A stretch of 64,000 nt of DNA from an uncultured Erysipelotrichaceae bacterium (GTDB lineage: Bacteria; Bacillota_I; Bacilli_A; RFN20; CAG-826): the NCBI GenBank assembly GCA_902777015.1, contig CACYSA010000002.1, forward strand, positions 56,656 to 120,655, in the 5' to 3' direction. This document shows positions 32,348-42,965 of this stretch, in pieces (the stretch's first letter is position 1; every line of letters starts with the position of its first letter). The notes beneath the pieces are model-generated. The model had not been told where the DNA came from. It searched no databases and was given only the letters and a program-made list of their open reading frames with translations. The translations under genes were made by a program, and so were the position numbers.

Positions 32348-33672
32348 TTTATTTTTTGATTTTTTTATTGTCGTTTGAACTATTAATTGCGTTCTTGCTG
32401 AACGGAAAGAGAATTATCTCTCCTTCTTTTATTGCTATTGGAGTTTTTCTTTTTTCTTCTATCGTTTATGCCATTTGTTTAAAGAGCCTTTACGGAACTG
32501 ACATTCATTTTAAAACCGTTATCATAGTTTCATGCTTACTGCTTTTTATAATTATTGGAGAAGCCTTGGCTAATGTTACAAAAAAAGACCACGAAATGGT
32601 TGTTAAACGTTCGAGCTTTGTTTCTAGCAAAAGCGTTTATTTAACCGACGCGATGTTAATATGCCTTACTTTCTTCGTTTTTATAACCTCTTTCTGGTAT
32701 GTTTATGATATTTATAGGTTCTCTCTATCTTTAGGGAATTCACAAGGTAATTTTTTTGCTTCTGTTTTGTATGTTAGGCAGGCAACAAATTATGGAACAG
32801 GCAGAGTTGTTTATTCGTCTGGCACACTATTATCTCAATGTATTTTAATTTCTAGATGCATCGTTTATTTTTCTTTCTTTATGCTGGCAAACCGAAGCCT
32901 CGCAAAAAAAAGATTGCAGTGGAAATACTTATTACCGATTATGGGTTATGTATTGTATGTAGTTTTCTGTGACAGTCGCGGTTATTTGATTGCGGATGCA
33001 CTAGTGTTTTTGCTGATAGTTTTTAATTCTCTTAATTCTTTCGGTGTTTCAAGAAAAAAACAAAACAAAACGCTTTTGTTGATAGGAATAGTTTCTTTAA
33101 TATCTTTTTTTATTATTTTTAGACTCCTAGGCTATCGTACTGGAACTTCCAATAACTATTCTTTTTTAAATAATATTGCTGATTATGTTTCATCCGGATT
33201 ATTAGGTTTGGATTTATCGTTGAACGAAGGTTATGCTACAAATACATATTTTGCTCAAAGCACGCTTAGAAATATTTATATCAAGTTAAACGATTTTGGC
33301 TTTGACTTTCAACTCGGCAATTCTAATGGAGCTTTTTTTGAGTTTGCGGGTGGACAATCCAACATATATACTGGTTTGTATGCCCCTATAAAAGATTTTG
33401 GATTTTTTTCAACTATCTTTTTGTTAGTTTGGTCTTTTTTGACACAAAAATTACTCAACAACAATAATTACCATCGCTTTGATTTACTTCATTGTTTTTT
33501 GATTGGCATAATGTTTTATCCTTTGGTTATGATATCTATTGGTGGTGAATGGGCAAATGTGCTTAGTATAACGAGCCTTTATCAAATATTCTATCTTTTA
33601 CTAATAGAAATTATTTTTATTAAAAAGAGGCCCTCTAATATGCCAAATAGGAGTTTTCGCTTTGGATTATAA
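32344..33672 (+). CDS. Wzy-like polysaccharide polymerase
   Basis: 442 aa with about eleven membrane segments and little conserved sequence, as usual for Wzy/EpsG-type polymerases. Arg-containing periplasmic loops (VVFCDSRGYLIAD; FRLLGYRTGTSNNY) are consistent with O-antigen polymerase. It starts at GTG 32344 with AGGGGAG upstream, overlapping the preceding stop. Joins repeat units at the outer face of the membrane. Confidence 0.82.
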   Translation: MIYFLIFLLSFELLIAFLLNGKRIISPSFIAIGVFLFSSIVYAICLKSLYGTDIHFKTVIIVSCLLLFIIIGEALANVTKKDHEMVVKRSSFVSSKSVYLTDAMLICLTFFVFITSFWYVYDIYRFSLSLGNSQGNFFASVLYVRQATNYGTGRVVYSSGTLLSQCILISRCIVYFSFFMLANRSLAKKRLQWKYLLPIMGYVLYVVFCDSRGYLIADALVFLLIVFNSLNSFGVSRKKQNKTLLLIGIVSLISFFIIFRLLGYRTGTSNNYSFLNNIADYVSSGLLGLDLSLNEGYATNTYFAQSTLRNIYIKLNDFGFDFQLGNSNGAFFEFAGGQSNIYTGLYAPIKDFGFFSTIFLLVWSFLTQKLLNNNNYHRFDLLHCFLIGIMFYPLVMISIGGEWANVLSITSLYQIFYLLLIEIIFIKKRPSNMPNRSFRFGL

Positions 33673-34675
33673 AATATACCAAATAGGTGTGGAATACGAA
33701 TATAGTAAGATTACTTGCAATAGTATTTCTGAGGAATACAAATTGTTTTATTACTCACTCTCTTTGCATAAAAAATTCCACGGAATTAAAAAATTGCTTT
33801 TTAAATTTCATACTTCTAAAAAAATTAATAGGATTGTAAAATTGCCTTTTAAATCTGTTTGGGCACCAAGTGTTTTAGACAATTGCAACAATATTCAAAA
33901 AGATGATATCGTCTGTTTCATTTATCAAGGCGGAGATAACTACTTTGATATTGGAGTTTTTCCATATCTAAAAAAGCATTTCCCTAATTCTATTTTGATT
34001 TATAATTACAATGACTTGGTGGAATTGAATGAAAGATTATATCCTGGATTTTTGAATAAGTGCAAGGCAACATTCGACATTATCATGACATTCAATCCGC
34101 TTGATTCAAAGGCATTTGGAATCGAATTACACCCTCCGGTTTTTCCGAGATTAAATTACTTGGGCGTTGATAATAAAAATGAGTACGATGTTTTTTTTGT
34201 GGGAAAAGACAAGGGTCGCCTTGCTTTAATTCTAAAAATATACGAGTTAATGGTTGCTCATGGACTTAAATGCGAATTTTATATTACTGATGTAGAAAAA
34301 GAAAGGCAACTGTATAGTGAAAAAATTCATTACAACGTTTTTCTTCCTTATGAGGATGTTTTAAAAAAAGTTAGCAAAACGAAATCTGTCCTAAATATTA
34401 TTCAAGAAGGCTCTTGTGGGATAACTTTGCGCGATTATGAATGCATCACCTTTAAAAAAATGCTCCTTACAAATAATACATATTTAACAAACACTAAGTA
34501 TTATGATGCGAACAAGGTCTTGTTTATTAACGAAGACATTCCTTTTGAGAAAATTAAGAATTATAAAGACTCAAGTTGGAATATAACTGGTGATTGTTCC
34601 GCTAAATCATATATAACGTGGATAAATGAATTGATTGATGTTTATATTGCAAAGTCAAAAAAATATGAGAAGTAA
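33662..34675 (+). CDS. Probable GT-B glycosyltransferase
   Basis: 337 aa. TTG start at 33662 is supported by AGGAG about 7 nt upstream and by the 11-bp overlap with the polymerase. The C-terminal half (YDVFFVGKDKGRLALILKIY ... NIIQEGSCGITLRDYECI ... KKMLLTNN) resembles nucleotide-binding domains of capsule glycosyltransferases. No family number assigned. Part of the continuous overlapping gene string. Confidence 0.72.
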   Translation: MDYKIYQIGVEYEYSKITCNSISEEYKLFYYSLSLHKKFHGIKKLLFKFHTSKKINRIVKLPFKSVWAPSVLDNCNNIQKDDIVCFIYQGGDNYFDIGVFPYLKKHFPNSILIYNYNDLVELNERLYPGFLNKCKATFDIIMTFNPLDSKAFGIELHPPVFPRLNYLGVDNKNEYDVFFVGKDKGRLALILKIYELMVAHGLKCEFYITDVEKERQLYSEKIHYNVFLPYEDVLKKVSKTKSVLNIIQEGSCGITLRDYECITFKKMLLTNNTYLTNTKYYDANKVLFINEDIPFEKIKNYKDSSWNITGDCSAKSYITWINELIDVYIAKSKKYEK

Positions 34676-36188
34676 GAACGCTATTAAAAATTTATTGTTT
34701 TTGTTGATTCAAGAGATTGTTGCATTTGCCTTGGGAATCATTTTTCCTAGATACATTATTGTTCTATACGGATCAGAGATAAATGGATTGACAGCAACAA
34801 TCACTCGTGTTTTGGCATTGGTAAACTTAATTCAAGCAGGTGCGGTTGGCGCTGCTATTTACCAAATGTATAAGCCTGTAGCTGATAAAGATTATGACAC
34901 TCAAAGTGCCATCATTTATTCAAGTAGAAAGTTTTATAATATTATTTCTGTCGTCTATTTGTCTCTTTCTTTGGCTGCTGGTGTTTTTTATGGCTTTTAT
35001 CTCAAGAACGATGGATTGAGTTTTCTTGCTATTTTTCTATCGTTTTTTATTTTGGCTTTAAACGGAGCAAACATTCTTCTTTTTAATTCGATTTGTGATA
35101 TTTTTATTTCTCCTCATCAAAAAAAGTACCTGATATCATTTGCATCAATTTGTGAGCAGATTGTTAGATATGGCTTAATGACTGTTGTTCTTGTCTTAAA
35201 GCTTCCTTTCATTTTTATATACTTGTGTTATTTGGCTGGCGGTTTTGTATCGGTTGTGCTCAACTTACTATTTTATAAGATACTTAGCAAAAATATCATT
35301 TCCAAAAACCCAAGCAATAAATCTTACGTAATACCTGGCAAAAAGTATTTGATGCTTGCATCTATTGGGTCGGAAATGGTGACTGCATCACCCACAATAA
35401 TTATAACGACCATAATTGATTTGGTTCACACAAGTATTTTTTCTGTTTATGCTATGATTTTTACTTCAATGAAAACCATTCTCAATTCTATTCAGCTTTC
35501 TTTTTCAGCTATTTTTGGAAATCTTACAAAAACAGCAGATAATAAAAAAATATACGAAGTTCATAGCTCCATTGAATTGTTGACTATTGCATTAGGCGCA
35601 ATTGCTTCATCGTGTGTTGGTTTTCTAATCATACCATTCATAAGACTTTACACTGCTGGTGCAGACGCTAATTATGAATATACTATTCTTGCTATTTTTG
35701 TTGTTGCTTATACTGTTTTCTTTACTTTCCGTACATCTTATGGGTATGTAGCAACTGTATATGGACTATTTAAAGACACTTGCAAAATCATTCTTATTTT
35801 CGGGATAATTGGAATAACTATTTCCATTGTTTGTACGATTCTGTTTGGGATGCCATATGTGATGGTTGGATTGCTTTTTAATCAATTAGGATGTGCTATT
35901 ACAACATTGCTTGTTATAAAGAAAAAAGTGTCTTGGTTTAAATTATCGAAATTATTTGTTAGAGCAGGAATAATGTCTTTTTTGGCATTTTCTTTTACAC
36001 TTTTGTTTTTTGTTTTTGAGCCAAAAATTGATGGATGGGTTATTTGGATTCTTTATGGACTAATAATTGCTATTAGTGTTGGTTTTTTATTTACAATTTA
36101 TTGTATAATATTCGAAAGAAAGTGCGTAAAAATACTTCTAACTTATGTTGGCAATCTTTTCAAAAGAAAAAGAAACCGAATTTCTTAA
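34665..36188 (+). CDS. Wzx-type flippase
   Basis: 507 aa from ATG 34665, where MRSKNAIKNLLFLLIQEIVA begins; the frame is open to 34635 but that start would overlap the previous gene by 41 bp. About 14 membrane segments in the MOP-superfamily arrangement (RYIIVLYGSEINGLTATITR in the first pair). Moves lipid-linked repeat units across the membrane for the Wzy polymerase. Confidence 0.9.
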   Translation: MRSKNAIKNLLFLLIQEIVAFALGIIFPRYIIVLYGSEINGLTATITRVLALVNLIQAGAVGAAIYQMYKPVADKDYDTQSAIIYSSRKFYNIISVVYLSLSLAAGVFYGFYLKNDGLSFLAIFLSFFILALNGANILLFNSICDIFISPHQKKYLISFASICEQIVRYGLMTVVLVLKLPFIFIYLCYLAGGFVSVVLNLLFYKILSKNIISKNPSNKSYVIPGKKYLMLASIGSEMVTASPTIIITTIIDLVHTSIFSVYAMIFTSMKTILNSIQLSFSAIFGNLTKTADNKKIYEVHSSIELLTIALGAIASSCVGFLIIPFIRLYTAGADANYEYTILAIFVVAYTVFFTFRTSYGYVATVYGLFKDTCKIILIFGIIGITISIVCTILFGMPYVMVGLLFNQLGCAITTLLVIKKKVSWFKLSKLFVRAGIMSFLAFSFTLLFFVFEPKIDGWVIWILYGLIIAISVGFLFTIYCIIFERKCVKILLTYVGNLFKRKRNRIS

Positions 36189-36301
36189 TTCGTTCTGTAA
36201 GTTAAAATGTTTTTATTTTAATATTTATGCTTCCACAAGAACGATCGACTTAAGTAAAAACAATAAAATGTTGTTAAATATTAATTTTTAGGAGGAACGA
36301 T

Positions 36302-37432
36302 ATGGCTATTCAAGTATTAAAACCAAAATTTCATGTCGATGAATGTTTAGAACAAATTAAAGAATGCCTTGAGAAAGGCTGGACTGGGATGGGTTTCAAA
36401 ACAGTAGAATTTGAAGAGGAATGGAAAAAGTATACAGGACATAAGTACGCTTATTATCTTAATTCGAATACTGTTGGTCTTCATTTAGCAGTCAAAATTT
36501 TAAAAATGAATAATGGGTGGAAAGATGGGGATGAAATCATTTCGACACCAATTACATTTGTTTCGTCTAACCACGCAATTATGTATGAACGTTTAAAACC
36601 AGTTTTTGCAGAAGTTGATCAGTACCTTTGTTTAGACCCAGAAGATGTCGAAAGAAAGATTACTGATAAGACAAGAGCGGTTATGTTTGTTGGTTATGGT
36701 GGTCGGGTTGGACAATTAGAGAAGATTATCCAAATTTGCAAAAAGCATAATTTAAAACTAATTTTAGATGCTGCTCATATGTCTGGCACCAAAGTTAATG
36801 GCGTTTGCCCAGGAACTTGGGACGGAGTAGATGTTGCTGTATATTCTTATCAAGCCGTTAAGAATTTAGCTACTGGCGATAGTGGTATGATTTGTTGGAA
36901 TGATGAAAAATCTGCTAACTTAACAAGAATGCTTGCTTGGTGTGGTATAAACAAGGACACTTATGCTCGTTCGAACAAAGGCACATATGCATGGAAATAT
37001 GATGTTGACTATGTTGGCTATAAATACAATGGAAACGCCATTATGGCGGCAATTGCATTGACTCAACTTAAATACCTTGACGAAGAAAACGCTAGAAGAA
37101 GAGAAATAGTTAGAATGTATAACGAAGGTTTCAAGAACAATCCTTTGATTAAAATAGTTCCTGCTAATTATGAAAATGAATGCTCTTACCATTTATACGA
37201 ATTAATGGTGCCAGATAGAGAAGCTTTGCTGGACTTTATGTCAAAAAACGATATCAATTGTGGTGTTCATTATAGAGATAATACTGAATACTTGGTTTAT
37301 GACTATGCTAAAGGGACTTGTCCTAAATCACACGAAATATCTGATCATCTTATTACAATGCCTCTTCATATGTGGTTGACAGATGAAGATGTTAAAAAAA
37401 TAATTGAAAAAGTGAATGAGTTTGTACAATAA
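36302..37432 (+). CDS. DegT-family aminotransferase
   Basis: 376 aa. PLP-binding Lys187 in YSYQAVKNLATGDSGM; ILDAAHMSGTK provides the aspartate. AGGAGG lies 6 nt before the ATG, an unusually strong site that marks a new translational block after the flippase. The 113 bp in front hold an inverted repeat (TCGTTCT near 36191 and AGAACGA near 36240) but no clear promoter. Makes an amino sugar, possibly from the dTDP-4-keto sugar of the rfb enzymes or for the amino-acid decoration suggested by its neighbours. Confidence 0.92.
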   Translation: MAIQVLKPKFHVDECLEQIKECLEKGWTGMGFKTVEFEEEWKKYTGHKYAYYLNSNTVGLHLAVKILKMNNGWKDGDEIISTPITFVSSNHAIMYERLKPVFAEVDQYLCLDPEDVERKITDKTRAVMFVGYGGRVGQLEKIIQICKKHNLKLILDAAHMSGTKVNGVCPGTWDGVDVAVYSYQAVKNLATGDSGMICWNDEKSANLTRMLAWCGINKDTYARSNKGTYAWKYDVDYVGYKYNGNAIMAAIALTQLKYLDEENARRREIVRMYNEGFKNNPLIKIVPANYENECSYHLYELMVPDREALLDFMSKNDINCGVHYRDNTEYLVYDYAKGTCPKSHEISDHLITMPLHMWLTDEDVKKIIEKVNEFVQ

Positions 37433-37464
37433 AATATTATTGAAGGTTTAATTGGAGTTGAATA

Positions 37465-38730
37465 ATGAATTTTACTGGTAAAAAAGTATTGATATTAGGC
37501 GGTGGCGGTGTTCATAGCAAAGTTGTTGAAGCCGCTAAAGAAATGGGTGTTTACACAATAGTCGCTGATTATTATCTAGAAGATAAAGCACCAGCTAAAA
37601 GAATAGCTGATGAGGTTTTATTAATTAGCGTCAAAGATGTTGATAAAATCGTTGATTATTGCAAAAAAGAACACGTTGATGGGATTGTTAATTTTTGTAA
37701 CGATCCAGCACAAATACCTTATCAAAAAATTTGCTCTCGCTTAGGTCTCCCTTGTTATGGAACAGAAGAGCAATTTAACTCTTTTACAAACAAAACTCTT
37801 TTTAAAAAATTGTGCAAAAGTAATGGAGTCGGAACAATTAATGATTATTCATTAAAAGATGTTGACGAAAAAAAGGTATTCTTCCCAGTCTTCGTTAAAC
37901 CAGATGATAGTAGAGGATCTAGGGGTCAAACAGTTTGCCACAATTATCGTGAATTAAAAAAAGCAATTGAGGTCGCTAAACAAGAATCAAACGACGGGGA
38001 AATAATTATCGAAGATTATATTGTTAATTCCCAAGAAATGCAAATTACATATTTTTTTGTAAATGGAACTCCCTATCTAATTCGCACTACAGATAGCTAT
38101 AATGGTCCTGAAAAGTTCGGACTTGAAAAGGTAGTTGCTTGTTCTGTGTCTCCTTCTCGTTATACGAATGATTATTTAAAAAACGGACATCCTAATGTTT
38201 TAAAAATGTTTGAAAAAATGGGAATTAAGAATGGCCCTGTTTTTATGCAAGGCTTTTATCACAAGGGTGATTTCCTTTTCTTTGACCCAGGAAGAAGATT
38301 TCCCGGTGTAGATTACGAATTAGTTTATAAAAAGCTATATGATATTAATATCATGAAAATGATGGTTTGCTTTTCTTTTACTGGTTCTTTTGGCGAATGG
38401 TCGCTAATAAATGATATGGTTAATATTAACGGAAAGCGGGCTGCTGTATTATTTCCGACGATTTCTGCAGGGACAATAGATTCAATCTGCGGTTTAAATA
38501 ATTTGGAAAGCAATAGTTCTGTTTTTGGTTTTTCCCAAAGATATAAGGTTGGGGATCAAATCGGTTGGAGCTTTGATGTCAACCAAAGATTTGGGGAAAT
38601 AGATTTTATTGCAGATAATACTGAGGCATTAAAGAACAGCATAAACGATGTTATAAATGAAATGAAAATATTAAACAAAGAAGGCGAAAATATGGTTTAC
38701 GCCCCGTTTGATGTCGAGAGGATTGTTTAA
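37465..38730 (+). CDS. ATP-grasp ligase
   Basis: 421 aa. N-terminal pre-ATP-grasp domain with KVLILGGGGVHSKVVEAAKE; ATP-grasp core with FPVFVKPDDSRGSRG and GEIIIEDYIV. Enzymes of this type join a carboxylate to an amine with ATP. Sitting between an aminotransferase and an ornithine-cyclodeaminase-family protein in a polysaccharide locus, it may attach an amino acid or similar acid to an amino sugar (inference). Confidence 0.85.
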   Translation: MNFTGKKVLILGGGGVHSKVVEAAKEMGVYTIVADYYLEDKAPAKRIADEVLLISVKDVDKIVDYCKKEHVDGIVNFCNDPAQIPYQKICSRLGLPCYGTEEQFNSFTNKTLFKKLCKSNGVGTINDYSLKDVDEKKVFFPVFVKPDDSRGSRGQTVCHNYRELKKAIEVAKQESNDGEIIIEDYIVNSQEMQITYFFVNGTPYLIRTTDSYNGPEKFGLEKVVACSVSPSRYTNDYLKNGHPNVLKMFEKMGIKNGPVFMQGFYHKGDFLFFDPGRRFPGVDYELVYKKLYDINIMKMMVCFSFTGSFGEWSLINDMVNINGKRAAVLFPTISAGTIDSICGLNNLESNSSVFGFSQRYKVGDQIGWSFDVNQRFGEIDFIADNTEALKNSINDVINEMKILNKEGENMVYAPFDVERIV

Positions 38731-38732
38731 AT

Positions 38733-39767
38733 ATGGAAAACAAAATTTTAGTTGATTTAGTTTCAATGGAAGACATGGTTTCTTCTGGCTGCTTTGATAT
38801 TGATTCTGTGGCTAGCATTATTGGGAAGACTTTGATTGATTATAAAAAAGGTTGTATTGACTTGCCAGATAAAATTTCTCAAATTTTTAATGAAGAAACT
38901 CAAGATAGAATTAATTGCATGCCAGCAACACTCAAAAAAGAAAAAGTATGTGGTGTTAAATGGGTATCAGTCTTTCCAAATAACCCGATTAAGTATTCAA
39001 CTCCAAATGTTTCGGGAACAATTGTGCTGTCTGAGATTGAAAAAGGTTTGCCATTTGCGATTATGGATGGGACTTTTATTACCGCGGTTAGAACAGCTTG
39101 TATAGGTGCTTTGGCGGCGAAGAATCTCGCTAAAAAGAATAGCAAAGTTTTTGGATCAATTGGTGCTGGGGAACAGGCTAAAATGCATTTTATAGCAATA
39201 AAACATTTCTTCCCTGACATTAAAAAGTGTTATGTTGCGTCATACCGATCATTCGAGGAAGATTCTTTTGTTGATGTTCTGTCTAAAAAGTATCCAGATG
39301 TAGAATTTATTAAATGCAATTCGGATTATGGAATGGCATCAAAGGAAGCAGATATTATTGTAACAGCAGTAAGTTGCCAAAGACCTTTACTTAGAGCAGA
39401 TTCGATCAAAAAAGGAGCTTTCTATTGCCATGTTGGTGGTTGGGAGGATGAATATGAAGTTCCTTTAATGGCTAACAAGATTATTTGCGACAATTGGAAC
39501 GCTTTGAAGCACAGAGGATCACCTACCATTGCTAGATTATATAGTATGGGCAAATTAAAAGATGAAGACATTTATTGCAATTTAGCTGATGTTTTAGACG
39601 GCACTAAAAACGGTAGAGAAAGCGATGAAGAATTTATATATTTTAATTCAATCGGATTAGCATTTATTGATATTGCCGTGGCATTATCTTTCTATAAAAA
39701 ATGTAAAACGAAGACGAAATGGGTAATGAAAAATAGTGATTTATTCGGGAGCATAATTAACAACTAA
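38733..39767 (+). CDS. Ornithine cyclodeaminase/mu-crystallin family enzyme
   Basis: 344 aa. Rossmann domain with GSIGAGEQAKMHFIAIKHF; N-terminal substrate part GTFITAVRTACIGALAAKNL as in the family. Members include ornithine cyclodeaminase, alanine dehydrogenase and SbnB-type N-carboxyalkyl amino acid dehydrogenases. Here, next to the ATP-grasp gene (2 bp) and aconitase gene (1-bp overlap), a role in making an unusual amino acid for the polysaccharide is plausible. The exact reaction cannot be told from sequence. Confidence 0.88.
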   Translation: MENKILVDLVSMEDMVSSGCFDIDSVASIIGKTLIDYKKGCIDLPDKISQIFNEETQDRINCMPATLKKEKVCGVKWVSVFPNNPIKYSTPNVSGTIVLSEIEKGLPFAIMDGTFITAVRTACIGALAAKNLAKKNSKVFGSIGAGEQAKMHFIAIKHFFPDIKKCYVASYRSFEEDSFVDVLSKKYPDVEFIKCNSDYGMASKEADIIVTAVSCQRPLLRADSIKKGAFYCHVGGWEDEYEVPLMANKIICDNWNALKHRGSPTIARLYSMGKLKDEDIYCNLADVLDGTKNGRESDEEFIYFNSIGLAFIDIAVALSFYKKCKTKTKWVMKNSDLFGSIINN

Positions 39768-41644
39768 TGAACCTAGTTAATAAAATTATTATCAAACATC
39801 TAGAAACAGGATTAGAAAAAAAGGATAGTTCTTATTTATCCATTCGCGTTGACTATACTTTAACCCAAGATGCTACTGGCACAATGGCATATCTTGAGTT
39901 GATGAGTATTGGCATTGACAAAGTTAAAACAAAACTATCTGTAAGTTATGTTGATCACAATACTTTACAAAATGGCTTTGAAAATGCTGATGATCATTTG
40001 TTTTTACAATCGGTTGCGGATAAATATGGAATTCTATTTTCTAAAGCGGGAAATGGCATTTGTCATCAAGTTCAACTAGAGAGATTTACTAAACCAGGCA
40101 TTACTTTGCTTGGTAGTGATTCTCATACACCAACTAGTGGTGGATTAGGCGCTCTTGCTATTGGAGCAGGTGGCTTAGATGTTGCGTTAGCAATGGCTGG
40201 TAAACCGTTCATAATTGTTAAGCCAAAGGTTGTTAATGTTAAACTAACTGGCACTTTAAGAAATGGTGTAACTGCTAAAGACATTATTTTAGAAGTTCTT
40301 AGAAGATGCACAATTAAAGGTGGCTTAAATAAAATATTTGAATATTCTGGAGACGGAATTAAACAATTATCAGTGTGTGATAGAGCCACAATATGTAATA
40401 TGGGTGCCGAATTAGGGGCGACAACATCTATTTTCCCAAGTGATGAAAGAACATTAGAATTCCTTAAAAAGCAAGGAAGAGAAGAAGACTGGATTGAACT
40501 AAAAGCAGATAAAGATGCTACATATGATGAAACAATAGAAATAGATTTATCAAAATTAGATTGTTTAGTAGCCTGTCCGTATCAACCAGATAATGTTAAA
40601 AAAGTAAAAGAATTAGAAGGAACAAAAGTTGATCAAGTTTTAATAGGAAGTTGTACCAATAGTTCCTATGAAGATATGGTTAAAGTTGCTTCTATTTTAA
40701 AAGGTAAAAAGATTAATCCAAATGTTTCTTTTGGTATTAATCCAGGAAGTAAACAAGTTTTGGCAATGATGGCTAAGAATGGCTTGCTTTTTGATATCTT
40801 ACAATCTGGTGCAAGAATTCTTGAATGTACATGCGGTGCTTGCATTGGCATGGGACAATCTCCATCCACGGGTGCCGTATCTTTAAGAACTTATAATAGA
40901 AACTTTTACGGAAGAAGTGGTACAAACTCTGCTTCTGTCTATTTGGTTTCTCCGGTCACAGCAGCATTATCCGCTATCAAAGGCGAATTTGTGGATGGCA
41001 CAGATACAACAATTGATTTGGCTCAATATGATATACCAGATAAATATATTATCGATGATTCTATGATTATCAAACCAACCTTTAGAGACAATATAATAAT
41101 GGGACCAAATATTATGCCGTTGTCAAAGTTTGACCCATTGCCAAACTCTATAACCGCTAAAGTGGTTTTGAAGGTAGGAGATGATATTACTACCGATCAC
41201 ATTATGCCTGCAGGGGCTAAGGTGTTGCCATATAGAAGCAATATTGAAAAATTATCTGATTATTGTTATGCCAATGTTAAAGCAACGTTTAAAGAAGACT
41301 GTAGACGATTAGGAATCAGCTTTATCGTTGGTGGTCTTAATTATGGCCAAGGCAGTAGTAGAGAACATGCTGCTATTGCGCCTAGATATTTAGGCGTAAG
41401 AGCGGTACTCGCTAAATCTTTTGCGAGAATTCATAGAAACAATTTAATAAATTTTGGAATAGTTCCATTAATCATTAGTGATGATTTTTATGATTCTATT
41501 AACGAGAAAGATGAACTAACAATCGACTTTAATCAGTTGGCTGATAATATCATCACCATCAACAATGAATACATTATAAAAACCACATTCTCTAAAGAAG
41601 AAATTGAAACATTGCAAAAAGGAGCGTTGCTTAATTGCTTATAA
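39767..41644 (+). CDS. Aconitate hydratase
   Basis: 625 aa, the shorter bacterial aconitase type with the swivel domain at the C-terminus. Cluster-binding cysteines lie in IGSCTNSSYEDM (about 290) and CTCGACIGMGQSP (about 353-361); substrate motifs SDSHTPTSGGLGALAIGAGG and NYGQGSSREHAA are intact. Converts citrate to isocitrate. It starts on the last base of the OCD gene stop and is followed immediately by citrate synthase and isocitrate dehydrogenase, giving a complete route from oxaloacetate to 2-oxoglutarate. Confidence 0.94.
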   Translation: MNLVNKIIIKHLETGLEKKDSSYLSIRVDYTLTQDATGTMAYLELMSIGIDKVKTKLSVSYVDHNTLQNGFENADDHLFLQSVADKYGILFSKAGNGICHQVQLERFTKPGITLLGSDSHTPTSGGLGALAIGAGGLDVALAMAGKPFIIVKPKVVNVKLTGTLRNGVTAKDIILEVLRRCTIKGGLNKIFEYSGDGIKQLSVCDRATICNMGAELGATTSIFPSDERTLEFLKKQGREEDWIELKADKDATYDETIEIDLSKLDCLVACPYQPDNVKKVKELEGTKVDQVLIGSCTNSSYEDMVKVASILKGKKINPNVSFGINPGSKQVLAMMAKNGLLFDILQSGARILECTCGACIGMGQSPSTGAVSLRTYNRNFYGRSGTNSASVYLVSPVTAALSAIKGEFVDGTDTTIDLAQYDIPDKYIIDDSMIIKPTFRDNIIMGPNIMPLSKFDPLPNSITAKVVLKVGDDITTDHIMPAGAKVLPYRSNIEKLSDYCYANVKATFKEDCRRLGISFIVGGLNYGQGSSREHAAIAPRYLGVRAVLAKSFARIHRNNLINFGIVPLIISDDFYDSINEKDELTIDFNQLADNIITINNEYIIKTTFSKEEIETLQKGALLNCL

Positions 41645-41648
41645 TAAT

Positions 41649-42965
41649 ATGGCCTCTAATTTTATAAAAAAAGTCTTTAATGATAGTTTAACATCATCTT
41701 CAATCCCGAATGAGTTATATGAAAAATATAACGTTAAAAAAGGTTTAAGAAACGCTAATGGCACTGGTGTTTTGGTTTTATTAACTAAAATATCTGAAGT
41801 TCATGGCTATCAAATGGTCAATGGACAAAAAATAGATGATGAAGGTCATTTATATTATCGCGGATATGATATTTTTGATTTAGTCAAATTCAATAAACAA
41901 AGATATGGTTTTGAACGCATTTGCTATTTAATGCTATTTTCAAAATTGCCTTCTAATGATGAACTCAATAACTTCCACGAGTTATTATCAGAGAATTATT
42001 TGTTGCCACAATCGTTTGCAGAAGATGTAATCTTCAAAAACATTACACCTTCTGTCATGAATCAAGTTCAAAAAGCTGTTTTAAATTTATATGGATTTGA
42101 TGAAGACCCAGATAATTCTTCTTCTTTTGAAACGCTTAATAAGGGTTTAAATCTCTTAGCGAAGATGCCATCACTTATTTCCTATAGTTATCGTGCAAAA
42201 AAACATTATATAGATGGTTTAACCTTACACATTCGCAATCCAAAGAAGGAATATTCTATCGCTGAAAACCTATTAAGAATGTCTAGAAAGCATGGTAATT
42301 TTGATCAATTAGAAGTTGAAACGTTAGATTTAGCCCTCATTCTGCATGCTGATCATGGTGGCGGCAATAACTCAACATTTGCTAATTTGGTTGTTTCATC
42401 GACCGCCACAGATATTTATTCATCTATGTGTGCCTCTTTAGGTGCTTTAAAAGGTCCTAGACATGGTGGCGCTAATCGTGCAGTAAGAGATATGATGCTA
42501 GCGGTTATTAGAAAAATTGGTTTAAATGCATCTGAAGACAAAATAACTATGGTTGTTAATAAAATATTAGACAAAGCTTTCTACGATAAAAAAGGCCTCA
42601 TTTATGGTATAGGTCATCCTGTTTATACAATCAGTGATCCTAGAGCCATTCTTTTAAAACAAAAATGTAAAGAATTAGCGGAACTTAAAGGACAAATGGA
42701 AAAATTCAATTTCTACAGCAAATTCGAAGAAATAGCTATTAGGGAATTAAAAAAGAGAAAAGGCCCTACATTTAATTGCTGTGCAAATATTGATTTCTAC
42801 AGTGGCCTTACATATGAAATCCTAGGGATAAATGAAGATTTATATACTCCGATTTTCGCTTGTTCAAGAATGGTTGGTTGGTTAGCGCATAACATAGAGA
42901 ATAAATTATATTGTGATAAGATTATTCGCCCAGCTGGTAAATATGTTGGAGATATTAATAAATGA
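41649..42965 (+). CDS. Citrate synthase
   Basis: 438 aa from ATG 41649; the frame is open to TTG 41604 inside the aconitase gene, but homologous sequence begins after MASNFIKKVF. Catalytic motifs: HADHGGGNNSTFAN, GALKGPRHGGANRAV (His) and GIGHPVYTISDPRA (His), plus CANIDFYSGL. Clostridial-type with the long N-terminus. Condenses acetyl-CoA with oxaloacetate. Overlaps the isocitrate dehydrogenase gene by 4 bp. Confidence 0.94.
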   Translation: MASNFIKKVFNDSLTSSSIPNELYEKYNVKKGLRNANGTGVLVLLTKISEVHGYQMVNGQKIDDEGHLYYRGYDIFDLVKFNKQRYGFERICYLMLFSKLPSNDELNNFHELLSENYLLPQSFAEDVIFKNITPSVMNQVQKAVLNLYGFDEDPDNSSSFETLNKGLNLLAKMPSLISYSYRAKKHYIDGLTLHIRNPKKEYSIAENLLRMSRKHGNFDQLEVETLDLALILHADHGGGNNSTFANLVVSSTATDIYSSMCASLGALKGPRHGGANRAVRDMMLAVIRKIGLNASEDKITMVVNKILDKAFYDKKGLIYGIGHPVYTISDPRAILLKQKCKELAELKGQMEKFNFYSKFEEIAIRELKKRKGPTFNCCANIDFYSGLTYEILGINEDLYTPIFACSRMVGWLAHNIENKLYCDKIIRPAGKYVGDINK